Positions 34,286-44,559 of a stretch of 64,000 nt of DNA are shown one piece after another (the first letter of the stretch is position 1; every line of letters starts with the position of its first letter). Source of the stretch: Alentia gelatinosa (lineage: Eukaryota > Annelida > Polychaeta > Phyllodocida > Polynoidae); the NCBI GenBank assembly GCA_950022655.1, contig OX465580.1, positions 43,894,028-43,958,027 on the forward strand. The letters run 5' to 3'. The translations under genes and the position numbers were made by a program. Below the pieces are notes generated by a model. That model saw only the letters and a list, made by a program, of their open reading frames with translations. It did not search any database and was not told the DNA's origin.

Positions 34286-36104
34286 ACCACCTCTGTCTAC
34301 ACTGTGTTCCAACTTAGAGGTTGGTAACATTAAAACCTGGTCGTGTCCACGGATTCTCACTCTCAGACCAAGTAGCTTTCTTTATTTTTGGATTTTTAGA
34401 GATAAGATCCTCATTATGAAATATTCATAGCTGACAAAATTGATGATAAAGTCTACCTTTATGTTTATTTGATTGAAAATACACATTAAAGGTAAATATA
34501 AACATGGAAAAATGGTTTCAAGAGTGAGAATTTAATAGGTCCAGGTCACATAAAGGATCTGCTGGGAGAGTAAGAGACACATACAGGTGGTGGATCAAGG
34601 CGGTTAGACCACAGAGTAAAAATAGATACAGAGTAAAAATAGATACACAGAGTAAAAATAGATACAAACCCCTAACTCCCAACCGAAAAATAACTATAGT
34701 GAAGTTCCTTTACCCACTGCAATGGCTTGAGATACCCGCTACCACGCCATGTCAAGGCCCCTGTCAATTCAACGTGACCAGAGCTAACGTAGTGTAGCTC
34801 GGTTGGCCAGTGTAGCACCAGAGGAGGTGCACAGCGCAGCGCCATCTGTAGTGCTGAGCAATAATAGAGAACCAAAACAACACACTACGAACAGTACGAC
34901 CTACTGTATGCTAACTCAGAAGAAATTGCTTATACAGGTGTTTTTTTAAGAAGTTCTAGGTGAATTTAAGTAACTAACCTCTCCCTAACATACCAGGTTG
35001 TGGCCCCATTGTTTGTTTTAGGAATGTCATTATCTATTAATTATGTAAATCAATCTGGATTTCACTTGACAGTTGAGTCAGGCCCCCTCACTGAAACATG
35101 ACAAACTGGGCTAACTTTGATAAGCTGCTGTGTGCAAACTACTGAAGTTCTATTAGAAATCTTCTATTGATAGATTGATATTTTATGTATCTAATACCAT
35201 CACAGAATAGAACCTCTGGATTTATGTCAGGTTTGTGTCATGGTATGTGGCAGTAGGTAGATCACTTATTTAAAAGATACCTAAAAAAATTCCAGTGTTA
35301 AATCTAAGACAAGGAACCTTACCCAAGACACAGGTATATGATATGTACACCAGTAAATAGGGTAAAGTTGTAGCTTTCTAACGATGTTTTGTTTATAAAA
35401 ACCAGTTATTCATGACACAACAACAAATTGCCCTATTCAAGTTAGAAAAAAACTAGTAGTACTTGTTCTTTGCCAAGTCTGAATGTTTACATGAGCGATA
35501 ATAGAGGTCATCATCAGTTAACACGTGATTTCAAACTTAAAACACAAAAGATTGAGTCTTAGCTTTCTAATAATGTTTTACTTATAAAGATCGGCCCATT
35601 ATTCACAATGCAAGAACAATTTTCATTTTCCGACTAGAAAAAAATAGTGTTTTCCCATACAAAATGCTCAGGAGTCAGGTCGCACGCCTCGTTTTCATGT
35701 GACCTACTTTGGTGGCCATTACAAGATGGCGCCAGTGTGAAGAGGGTCTATTAAGTGAACTCTAAATAAAGTGTATGTATATTTCTATATCTGATCTGAA
35801 CATTGCTTACAACTGACACTAACTAATAACAGTTTGGTGTGAGTCAGACTGGCAACCACCCTCTCCTCTGCTGTCGTGTTTGAAAGTGGCGTCGTGATTC
35901 TTTTTTCTTTTTTTTTATATTTGAAACCCTACCCTGGTCAGTGCGAGATGTGGCCATTTCGGATAGTTTTTTTTCAATTGATTTTAAGTCCAAACCGACG
36001 CTATACTTGAAAAGAAAAGAACAGAAAACAGGATAGGGACAACAACAATAACAATAACAACAATAAGGGATGATGTTATTCCCAATTTTATACAGAGAGA
36101 TGTT

Positions 36105-36545
36105 ATTCCTGTGGCGGTAGTGCCCTGCCACCTGGTCAGGGAGGCCACTTGCATCACCCATAGTGTCCCTGCACTTTTTAGGTTGGGGTTGAGGTTAGGA
36201 ATTAGGGAGTCCATGGTGTTAAGGTGTATCAGTAGTGCTGGATGGGTAGTGCTCTACCAATGGGGTTAGGGAGGCCACCAGCACCCCTGGGTAGCCCAAC
36301 CACTTGATTCCCATAGGTTCTGAGGAAAAGCATGTCCTGGGTAAAGACCCTGTGGTACTAGATGGGTAGTGCCTTGACATGCAGACTAGGAGGCCATGTG
36401 TACCCCAGATAACTCACCCCATGCTGCCATACCAGATCCTAGTTATCCTAATTTTTCTTTCCTCCCTAAGTGTAAGCTAGAAGTTATGTTTTGTAGTGAT
36501 TTTATGGGGTCTTTGATGGGGTTATTATGTTTACCTTTCCTAAGC
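36105..36545 (-). mobile_element. LINE 3'-end fragment (first of two)
   Basis: Repeats, with divergence, 36575-37050: the words GTAGTGCCCTGCCA, GGTGTATCAG and GTAGCCCAACCACTT occur in both in the same order. On the minus strand it holds the last few codons plus 3' untranslated region of the same LINE family, so it is a heavily 5'-truncated copy or a tandem duplication of the tail. Confidence 0.7.
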
Positions 36546-36889
36546 ATCATACCATGTGGGTAGCTAGGGAGGTGCCGAGTGGGTAGTGCCCTGCCATTTG
36601 GTCAGGAAGGCCACTTGCATCACCTATAGGGTCCCTGCACTTTGTTTAGGTATGGGTTTGTTTGGGATTTAGGAAATCCATGGTATACGGGTGTATCAGT
36701 GGTGCTGGATGGGTAGTGCCCTACCATCGGGGTTAGGGAGGCCACCAACACCTCTGGGTAGCCCAACCACTTCATTCCCATAGGCTCTGAGGGAGACATG
36801 TCCTGGGTGGAGATCCTGAGATACATGATGGGTAGTGCCTTGACATGCGGACAAGGAGGCCATACGTACCACAATTAGCTCGCCACATG

Positions 36890-37717
36890 CTACCATAACA
36901 GATCCTCGTTGTCCTTATAGAAGTGGACCAGGGGTAAGAACCCCTCTTCCGCTGCTACTTTAAGAATCCTAATTGCTCTTTCCTTCCTAGATATGAAGCT
37001 AGATGTTTTGTTTTGTATGTGTTTGATGGAGTCGTAATTAACTTTAGGGCAGTTAGTTAGAATGTGCTTGATAGAGAAAATTCTCTTCCCGCAGTAGCAA
37101 TTAGTGTATTCGGGAATGTCTTCCCATCTGCAATGTCCTAACCTAAATCTGGTGGCAATGTGTTGTATATTTTTTGGTAAGCTAAGGGATACCGGCAGTA
37201 AGTTGTTTCTGATTAGCAGATACCAGTCTCTAGATCTGGAAATGGGGTTAATATCTAGGTCTTGTTCTTTTAGTTTTTCCCAGTAGAGTTTAGCGATGGT
37301 CTTTATCTTTTTCATAGCTTGGGTTCTTGAGAGCCTGTTAGTGAGACGTATATTATTAGCATTTATTGCAGTGTCTTTAGCAATTAGGTTGGCGTAATCA
37401 TTGCCCTTAATGCCACAGTGCAGTGGAATCCAATATAGGAGAGTGTGGATGTTCCTGCTATTCCTTTCAATGATTCTTTCTTGTATTTCTATGGCTAATT
37501 TGTCATGCATAAATGTGTTGCTGAGGGTCTGAATCGAGCCTAACAAGTCCGAGTGAATTACCATGTTGTAGTCCCATTTGTCAAGGGCTAATTTAATGGC
37601 TACAAGCTCGATGGTGAGGGTAGATGAGTGGTCGGCCACTCTTTTACATGTGTACCTATCTTTCTTGAGGCAGATTGCTGCAGAGGCTGCCCTACCCACT
37701 ACCATCAGTGTATACAT
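36890..37717 (-). pseudogene. LINE RNase H and C-terminal zinc-finger segment
   Basis: 275 open codons. The RNase H blocks are YTDGSG (at the preceding frame junction near 37700), TIELVAIKLAL (catalytic glutamate), IHSDLLGSIQTL (catalytic aspartate) and WIPLHCGIKGNDYANLIAKD. A C-terminal CYCGKRIFSIKHILTNC motif fits the zinc-finger tail of I/Jockey-type elements. One base is gained or lost right after YTDGSG, separating it from the RT frame. Confidence 0.85.
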
Positions 37718-38412
37718 TTATGCAGTGGGGTGTGACTTTGTCAATGAATTCTATACATTCTTTAGCTTCATAGCCTAGTTCATAAGGGGAAATGTCTCTT
37801 TCAGTAAAGTCATGTTTTATGAGAGCTAGAATGGGTTTGTGCTCCAGAGGATGCCTGGGTTCAGTGTGGGGGCTGTTGAAGAGCCTAGCACCTGACTCAA
37901 ACCCGTGCCTGACTAGCAGTTTTAAGTACCCTATCATCCAGCAAGTCTGTTTCTTTCTTATGGCATTAGCTAGGTAACAATCTATGTTTGAAGCCATGGA
38001 GGTATAACATTTATGTGCCATTTCATATAGTCTAACTTCCACTGGGCATATGTCCATTTCAATTTGCATTAGTGTGATTTTTGTTAGTCTAGGGGCAGCA
38101 AGAATAGCCCTGAGTGCAATGTTTTGTTGGGTGTTTAGTTTAGCAGCCCACTGGGAAGTTTTGTTATTGAGTTCGACCTTTTTGTTAAGTCTCATGGTGA
38201 GGGATGTGACTATGGCAGGGGCAGCATAGTCAATCATAGATCTAACTCCCCCGAGGTATAGTTGTTTGAGGTGCCTCACAGAGGTGCCCCCTCTACAATT
38301 GGATATACTTCTCATTAGGTCGATTTTGGTATCATTCTACTGATAAGATATTTAATCTCTGGGATGAAAGTGAGCATGTGGTCGAATTTCACTCCTAAGT
38401 ATTTAAACTCTG
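37692..38412 (-). pseudogene. LINE RT thumb and linker
   Basis: 207 open codons from 38315, plus FKYLGVKFDHMLTFIPEIKY in another frame just upstream (38400-38330), the standard post-RT block. A frameshift lies near 38320-38335. Confidence 0.8.
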
Positions 38413-39036
38413 TTACCCATTCTCCAATCGAGACTGAGTGGCTGGGAGGTGTATCAAAGAAGAACATTGCTTTGGTTTATCTGCTGAGATTTTTAGTCCC
38501 AATTCGCCACACTTGTCTGCTAATTTGTTTAGAGCTGACTGGGTTGAACCCAGCACATTCTCTTTAGCAGTTATCACTAAGGCAATGTCATCCGCATAAG
38601 TTATGATCCTAGTATTAACTGATTTTAACAGGTGTATTTCTTCCATTAGCATGTTGAAGATGGTGGGGGAGAGAATTCCGCCTTACGGAACTCCATCATA
38701 ATACTCTGAGGTGGCTCCCTGGAAGGAAACCCTCGCTTTCCTATTGGTTAGGTACTCTGCAATGTAGGAGAGAACTTTGCCTTTTATGCCTCTATCAGCT
38801 AGTGCTTTTAGAAGAGCTACATGGTCTACTAATTCAAAGGCTTTTTCCAGGTCTAGATATATTACAACGGTTTCTTGTTTGTGATCGAGTGCTTTATATA
38901 GATGGCTCAACTTTGATGTTGAGTACCGGCGCTGTGAGGCAGCCGCGATCGTATATATATGAGTCAGGTCAGTATAGGAGGAGCTGCACTGTGTACCTCC
39001 TCTTTTAGTCCATCTAGAACAAGAGGAGGTGCACAA
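38413..39036 (-). pseudogene. LINE RT palm, broken by a nonsense codon
   Basis: VVIYLDLEKAFELVDHVALL and YLTNRKARVSF precede GVP, then a stop where a glutamine is expected (near 38682), followed by GGILSP and ITYADDIALV with the YADD box (about 38605). The CAA-to-TAA type change explains the two separate ORFs. Confidence 0.85.
38991..39034 (+). repeat. Strong hairpin at LINE/NADAR junction
   Basis: GTGTACCTCCTCTT (38991-39004) pairs with AAGAGGAGGTGCAC (39021-39034), giving 14 positions with a single T-G wobble around a 16-base loop. It stands exactly where the LINE similarity ends and the NADAR-like frame begins. Confidence 0.75.
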
Positions 39037-39396
39037 TCAAAGTTGGAATTCCAGTCAATAGAAGTAGTCTACCAATACCTTGAAGCTATTACTGTTAAAG
39101 ACTTTGAATCTGCTGTGATTATTCTTGGTTCAGAAGATGGCCCACAAGCTAAAGCTAATAGCAAGAGGATAAACCCTCAGACACTACTTCTTTCCACTAG
39201 CCCACATACACTAGAAGAAGGAACCCAGGATCCATATTGGGGTGCTGGTACTGACTACCCAACGGCATTGAATGGGCAAATAACAGTAAAAAACCTGTGT
39301 GGAAAACTGTTATCTGACTATATCCAGGAGGGGAAAGGTTTACTATTGCTACCACCGCGCCAAATTAAACTGGAAGAGAATGCCTCTGACCTCTAG
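39037..39396 (+). pseudogene. NADAR-domain protein fragment
   Basis: The frame shows FQSIEVVYQYLEA, DFESAVIIL and AKANSKRI, then LLLSTSPHTLEEGTQDPYWG, GAG and a KNLCGKLLSDYIQEG block. These are the start and end of a NADAR (YbiA-like) domain, a family linked to N-glycosidase chemistry on riboflavin intermediates and ADP-ribose-type substrates. About 30 residues of the central helix region are missing between RIN and PQT. The frame runs in from 38959 through unrelated LINE DNA, so the true start is lost. It ends at TAG 39394-39396. Directly downstream is the first hairpin cluster. I read it as a fossil; whether it belonged to a mobile element or a host gene is unknown. Confidence 0.7.
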
Positions 39397-39432
39397 TGCA
39401 ATCAAGGCTGATTCGTTGATTATACTTATCTT

Positions 39433-39735
39433 ACAAGTCCTGTAAACTAGAACTTGTTGGCTGTGTATAGCACTTCCTTGATCAAGTAAGTCCTGTAAAT
39501 TAGAACTTACGACCGAAATTGTTACGTGGAATGGCTTACCGGTCCCGTCACCTATTTTATATACACGCAAGTCCTGTAAATTAGAACTTGCCAGCCCGTA
39601 AATGGAAGAATATCGGCTGAGTATCCTAGATTGATATGGAAATCGTTTAAGTACTCAAATAGTGACCTATGTTCTGTAAATTAGAACAAGATGTCTGATG
39701 TTATTTAAAGACCGATGTTCCACAACTTAGAACAT
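39433..39735 (+). repeat. Hairpin cluster A: five sites with shared core
   Basis: Sites at 39433-39457 (ACAAGT/ACTTGT), 39486-39510 (GTAAGT/ACTTAC), 39567-39591 (GCAAGT/ACTTGC), 39670-39688 (TGTTCT/AGAACA) and 39715-39735 (ATGTTC/GAACAT). The first three have 6-bp perfect stems around the 13-base core CCTGTAAA(T/C)TAGA. The fourth uses TCTGTAAATTAGA. The fifth has a diverged core (TCCACAACTTAGA) but keeps the pairing. All are on the same strand, separated by 28-76 bp of unrelated sequence. Confidence 0.85.
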
Positions 39736-39859
39736 AGTGCTCTTATTTGTTGACTCGTTGACCACTCTATATAGTTGGTTATTGTCTATGACTCTCTCCT
39801 TCTCTTGTAGGTAATAACATCAAGTTGAGTGAGGATAAAAAAGATCCCTACAATGTCGA

Positions 39860-40561
39860 CGACTAGGACGGGTTAGCTTGATTATTGGTGATTCGTCTAT
39901 AAGGCATATCATGGAGGAAATGAGAATACTCCCTAAAGTCAAAGACTGTGTAATGGTCGTGGGTGGTACTCTCTATAAACTGGGGGAGTATGCCTTTGAT
40001 CTGCTGCATTGTCACGATGACATAAAGATGGTTTACCTGTTAGGGGGGGATCTGCAACGTGACAAGAAAAGACGAATGCACCTGTGGGATATACCCTCGC
40101 CACTCATACCCCCCCCCCCCCCAGCAAGCGGCAGACGACATACTTGCTTCTCTTACCCAAAATGAAAAAGAATTGCGATCCATTGTGCCCGAAGTACGCC
40201 TAGTTTGTGGAACTCTTTTTGGAGTGGATCTAGCGATTTGCAACAATACGAGACTTGAGGACCTAGTAGTTAAGTATGAGGACGGATCCGGAGAAGTAGA
40301 AGTATAGAGTCTGATGAACAGATATACGTAAATGAATCAATCAGATTGTGTAATAAGACTGTAGCAAACTGGAACTGTGAAAGGGGACTGATCACTCCCC
40401 GAGCTGATCAGGCGGTGCATTATTGGTATCAAAAACGGAGACGCCTATATAGCCAACACGGTCGCCTATATGATGGCTGCCATTTGAAAAAGACAGAATC
40501 GTACAGAATGCTGAAGGCGGTCGAGAGGTCTATAATCTGGAATAACCAAAAGCTTCTTTGA
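39860..40561 (+). pseudogene. SGNH/GDSL hydrolase-like fossil
   Basis: The first block reads LIIGDSSIRHI (GDS nucleophile motif), then VVGGTLYKLGEYAFDLL and DDIKMVYLLGG. After a shift in a G-run near 40045 the frame continues GICNVTRK. After a C-run near 40112-40123 it continues ADDILASLTQNEKELR, VRLVCGTLFGVDLAIC. After another break near 40300 it ends with WYQKRRRLYSQHGRLYDGCH, whose D-x-x-H matches the catalytic end block of SGNH hydrolases. Esterase/SGNH domains are known in ORF1 of some CR1/L2 LINEs, and the LINE endonuclease at 41308 lies downstream on the same strand, so this may be its ORF1. Three breaks, two in homopolymers. Hairpin clusters flank both sides and none falls inside. Confidence 0.65.
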
Positions 40562-40594
40562 TACCTGTCATTACGACGAACCTAGTTATACTAT

Positions 40595-40920
40595 ATGAGT
40601 TCTGTAAATCAGATCTCCATGGAATGCCTATGATTGAGCCAATCACTTGTCAAAGGTTCTGTAAATTAGATACCTGATTGACCTGTTATCTTGTTATGAT
40701 TCATAACCAGCCTCTGAGGTCTGTAAATTAGACCCATGAATGGACATGTGATTATTTTGTATCTTGTAACGTATATGGTAACCAAGAATTTCTTTCTGAG
40801 CTAATAAATGAGTATAAGACGAAAGTTTCACTCTTTTTGTTCTTGTAGATGGGATGTCTGCAAATTAGATATACCTACGAGTGAGAGGAGAATTACCGAG
40901 TCTGTAAATTAGATACCGGT
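40595..40920 (+). repeat. Hairpin cluster B: five sites with shared core
   Basis: Cores TCTGTAAATCAGA (40601), TCTGTAAATTAGA (40658), TCTGTAAATTAGA (40720), TCTGCAAATTAGA (40857) and TCTGTAAATTAGA (40901). Flanks still pair but with a bulge or mismatch: ATGAG/CTC-AT, AGGT/ACCT, GG/CC extending TCT/AGA, GG-AT/AT-CC, and ACCG/CGGT. Same strand as cluster A. A further unrelated hairpin lies at 41001-41026. Confidence 0.8.
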
Positions 40921-41379
40921 GTTGTCCACAGCAAAAGAACTGCAGAACGTCTACAAAGAATCTTCCCTATTGAAGCTGCTGAGCTGCTGATATGAGAAAC
41001 CGATGAAATAGAAATCACTATCATCGAAACATCTGATGTGAAACTATTATAGCATAACTGTGTATGAATATGAAATATGACTGGTTACAACTTATTTAAG
41101 TGTGAATTACCCCTCTATTTTTTCATGGTAACATCCAATTGTTGAATGCATTCCTTACATAATGACAACTTTGTGTATTTTTTCTCCTGAGGACCGGTTA
41201 CCGGATACATTTCCCTGCTGCCTGCATATTCACTCTTCCTTTTCATTCAACTGCTCAGCCGACTATTGAAGTAGTGGTTGAGCAGTTCGGGTCTGACTAC
41301 ATAATGGATGTGGCTGGATCAATATATCATCTCCCTTCATATGTTTTCATCTACTCAGGCGCCCTGTTTCCATGGAGTA

Positions 41380-42330
41380 AGCTTCCTATATTTATCTGAA
41401 ACCCTTTTACATGAAGGTTACACTAACTCTATGTTGCTATGGCCGGGTTACTCTTTAATTCGTCTGGATAGAGAAACCGGCAAATGGGGTGGAGTGGCTT
41501 GTTACATATCAAATAAGTTTGGCCCATATTGCCTCAAAAGCAATCTCAGTGTTGCAAATGAGAACCATGAATTGTTGTTCATAAATGTAGACAAGCCTAA
41601 CTTTCGGAAAATGTGTATAATATTGTATTATAAACCACAACCGAAATTGACTAAACTGTTCCATAAAGCACTTGAGGATATCATAGAATCGGACCAACTA
41701 GCTAATAGGGAAATATGGATAATAGGGGATACGAATGTAGACGCGCTGAAAACTTGCTCCCAGGATTACAAGATTATTAAAACTTTTTTATGTGTAAATG
41801 GGTTACGACAATTAATTAGTGGGGTAACTCGCCCCAAAGTAAATGGTGGGACCTTAAGGCCCGGCGTCCACCTACTACGATACAATCGTAGACCTCCCGA
41901 TATGGCACCGATACAAAATGTCAAAATCGGTGCCATATCGAGAAGGTGCAAAATCGTAGACATAGGTCTAGACATGCCAATCCACCACGCAATGTATAGG
42001 CGTTTTATCGTTGTCTAATCGCAGAAACGTGGTCAACTGCCCCGATATTAGGTGACCTTCCGACGCGATTTTGATTTTTTTATCGGGAGGTGCATCGTAA
42101 GGCATATCGGTGCCATATCGTAGTGGGTGGACGCCGGGCCTAATAGACCACATTTACACAAATTCTGACATGATAGGTAATATAAAGGTATTAGACAAGA
42201 TGATTAGTGATCATCATCCTATATTACTTGAGAGAAAGAAAGTACCAAGGAAAAAAGTGATGCAATCGTTCACTGGTAGGAGTTATAAGGATTACAATTC
42301 TGAACAATTGGAGACATAACTAAATAATAC
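41380..42330 (+). pseudogene. LINE AP-endonuclease-like domain, split by a MITE
   Basis: YLSETLLHEGY, WPGYSLIRLDR, GGVACYI and WIIGDTNVDAL are the SETW, GY-x-R-DR, GGV and GDFN-type blocks of LINE endonucleases. The MITE at 41858-42140 falls after NGGTL. Beyond it the domain resumes with IDHIYTNS and SDHHPILL, the catalytic SDH block. Removing the MITE and one TAA copy would bring both halves into one frame. The coding similarity ends at about 42320. Confidence 0.8.
41858..42140. mobile_element. Harbinger-like MITE, 283 bp
   Basis: The ends GGCCCGGCGTCCACCTACTA and its near-perfect inverse (TAGTGGGTGGACGCCGGGCC) are flanked by TAA at 41855-41857 and 42141-42143. Three-base T(A/T)A duplications are the hallmark of PIF/Harbinger. 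GGTGCCATATCG recurs inside in both orientations. The interrupted host frame confirms the borders to the base. Confidence 0.88.
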
Positions 42331-42439
42331 CGAGTGACCAATTGGCTGGAAAGAAATGGCGGTGTATGACCAATGGCGCTTCCTAATTAATAGATTAACA
42401 GGGTACCTAGACCAGTATTTGTCCTAGTTTAAAAAAAAT

Positions 42440-43029
42440 AGTCCACAAGAGCATATATAGTCTACTGTCCGAGGCCAATGTACTAAATACTTATCAATAT
42501 GGTTTCCGTCCAAACAGAGTGACCTCTGATGCAATCTTTAATTTCCTGAACGATCTTTATTACTATCGAAACCAAAATTTAACAGTCCTGTCTGTCTTTG
42601 TAGACTACAGGAAAGTATTTGACAGTATTCACCACAGACTCCTGATTTCTAAATTAAAACACCTAATAAAAAATCCCCATAAACTTAATCAATTGGATAG
42701 AAAGTTACCTCCCTAAAAGGACCCAAAAGGTATTCATAAATAAACTGTTTTCACAATTAGCCCATATTAAATTTGGAGTCCCACAAGGATCTGTTTTGGG
42801 TCCTTTGCTCTTTATTCTTTTTATAAACGACCTTGGGAATAATATATCAAATTCAAAGTACACACAATATGCGGATCATCTCATCATTTACACCGCCCAT
42901 AAGGATCCAAAGGAGGCCATTAGTCTAATGCAGGACGATCTTGATCAGTTATCAAACTGGTGCAACCTAAATTGTTTAACCATTAACGTGAAAAAACTAA
43001 AGCAATGTTTGGCAGTCCTCCTAGACTAA
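42440..43029 (+). pseudogene. LINE reverse transcriptase palm
   Basis: 42455-42716 shows NTYQYGFRPN, VFVDYRKVFDSIHHRLLISK; after a shift near 42717 comes GVPQGSVLGPLLFILFINDL and QYADHLIIYT. The catalytic box reads YADH rather than YADD, so the copy would be inactive even without its frameshifts. Confidence 0.85.
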
Positions 43030-43660
43030 AGATGTGTCCCCCACTGCAGCTAACGATGAATAACCAATTGTTGTCCTCATGTGAACATTACCGATATCTA
43101 GGGGTAGATGTAGATTCTGGCTTGACTTGGATTCCTCACTCAAAAATGTTGTGCAAAATATAAGCTCGAAACTCTTTAAGTTTGCCAAACTACGAAAACA
43201 CCTGACAACGCAAGCAGAAATATTAGTTTATAACTCCAGCATACTTCCAATAATGGAATACTGTGGATATTTGTATGAAATTTTTCGTAAATGTTACCTC
43301 GATGTAATAGAAAAACTACATAATAGGGGTATGAGACTAGCTCTCCAATTACCTGTCCGCAGTTCAACAATATCCAACCTGTATGAAAAAATGGGTATAG
43401 ATCCCCTGTGGAAAAGGAGACGCAAACAATTAGCTACGATAATGTATAAGAATAGGCAGAATATTGATTGGATAGAAGTAAAGATTCGTCAAACCAGACA
43501 GGCTGAAAAAACTAATTTCAAGATTCCCCAAACAAAAAGCAATCATGTGCAAAGAAGTCCCTATATCAGAGGAGCAAACCTTTGGAATTCCTTATCAATT
43601 GATTGTCAGCAAAGTGAATATCTGGATACATTTAAGAAAGGAGTTAAGATGAATAGCTAA
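43030..43660 (+). pseudogene. LINE RT thumb and C-terminal part
   Basis: YRYLGVDVDSGLTWIPH in one frame (43090-43140) is followed after a shift by 177 open codons (43127-43660) with SILPIMEYCGYLYE, IEKLHNRGMRLALQLP and a C-terminal NLWNSLSIDCQQSEYLDTFK. This matches the post-RT region of CR1/L2-like ORF2 proteins. Stop at 43658-43660. Confidence 0.82.
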
Positions 43661-43917
43661 TTAATAAGTTATTCACAAAGTGTATCTACTGGCTGTATTC
43701 CATCATTTCATCATCATTATCAGTAACAACTTGCCCTTGCTCCCATTTTTACTCTTACCGACTACCTAATCTTACTCTCATGTACTAACTGTATTATGTT
43801 GGATGCCATTTTTCGTATGTATGCCTGCAGATTGTATCAGAATAACTCGTTGTAACGAGAGATACAATAAAGTGAATTTAAAACAAAAACAAAAAAACTC
43901 CTCTGGTCTAGAACCTA

Positions 43918-44222
43918 TGTGATGCGAAAAACAGTTACCCTGCGAAAAACTTGTTTTATCGCCCACTCAATACTCACATGCGTCTGCACACGTTCATCCA
44001 TTCAGATATCATGGACTATTGGCTGTACTATCATGTACAATGTGATTTTAATGTAAATGACTGAAAAAAATAGTATTTCACCATGAGAATTACATGTCGT
44101 AATACATTGTAATAAGCTTAGTTTCGGCAAATTTCTCACTCGCCAATCGTGGACTTCATCACTATGCATGCTTGTGGGCTATAAAACAAGTTTTTCGCAG
44201 GGTAACCTTTTTTCGCATTACA
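43918..44222. mobile_element. MITE (family 1, copy b)
   Basis: 305 bp. The arms TGTGATGCGAAAAACAG / TTTTTTCGCATTACA also contain GTTACCCTGCGAAAAAC and end inward at ATCGCCCAC. Interior similar to 11163-11455. Inserted just beyond the LINE poly-A tail. Confidence 0.85.
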
Positions 44223-44240
44223 CTGAACTTTGCTTTGTGG

Positions 44241-44522
44241 TGTGATGCGAAAATTTGTTATCTTGCGAAAAGTTGTAATTATCGCCCACCTAATACGTGC
44301 ATGCATCTGGAGGTACGCTCTTCCATTCAGATATCACGGACTATTGGCCGTACTATCATTTTAATGTGACTTTAATGTAAATGACTGAAAAAATAGTATT
44401 TCACAATGACAATTACATGTCTTGATATGTCATAATATGCTTGATTTCTGTAAATTTCTCACTCTCCAATCGTGGACTTCATCACTGCGCAGGCTTGTGG
44501 GCGATAATTTCAACTTTTCGCA
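44241..44522. mobile_element. MITE (family 1, copy c, right end truncated)
   Basis: Left arm TGTGATGCGAAAATTTG onward, with interior as in copy b. The right arm stops at CTTTTCGCA, lacking the outer roughly 20 bp. Only 18 bp separate it from copy b, in the same orientation. Confidence 0.8.
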
Positions 44523-44559
44523 CACTCTCCACCCAGATCTTTCGTGGCGCTAGCGCTAG

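Larger units (their letters stand above)
33892..36100. other. Non-coding stretch with a partial MITE
   Basis: Contains the partial MITE 33920-34125, a dispersed repeat at 34196-34285, three short repeats of ATAGATACA(GAGTAAAA) near 34616-34665, and an (AAC)n tract near 36040-36065. No gene recognised. Confidence 0.5.
36575..39030 (-). mobile_element. 5'-truncated non-LTR retrotransposon with RNase H (I-like)
   Basis: On the minus strand, RT (39030-38330), linker, RNase H (37717-37170) and a C-terminal cysteine/histidine motif appear in the order of I-like LINEs. Endonuclease and ORF1 are missing. At least one nonsense change and two frameshifts break the frame, so the copy is dead. The 3' region 36575-36890 is non-coding and duplicated at 36105-36545. 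Confidence 0.85.
41308..43895 (+). mobile_element. Non-LTR retrotransposon (APE endonuclease plus RT), decayed
   Basis: Endonuclease (41308 on), RT (42440-43030) and RT tail (43040-43660) follow on one strand and end at an A-rich tail (43883-43897) after AATAAA (43867). The order and the QGSVLGPLLFILFINDL block suggest a CR1/L2/Rex1-like LINE. A deletion between 42310 and 42430 removes the endonuclease end and the first RT blocks. A MITE (41858-42140) interrupts the endonuclease. The 5' limit is unclear and may include the SGNH fossil upstream. Confidence 0.85.

Noticed and set aside
39433..40920. CRISPR array or bacterial integron attC sites
   Set aside because: Repeat cores are 13 bp with variable stems and irregular spacing, in eukaryotic DNA with retroelement ORFs and no integrase or cas genes. 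The module-boundary analogy is kept only as a hypothesis.
41001..41030. Second hammerhead ribozyme (CGATGA...GAAAC)
   Set aside because: The bases form a simple hairpin (CGATG/CATCG, ATAG/CTAT) that consumes the would-be core, so a hammerhead fold is unlikely.
42796..43660. Intact LINE RT gene
   Set aside because: YADH instead of YADD, plus frameshifts and a deletion; it is a dead copy.
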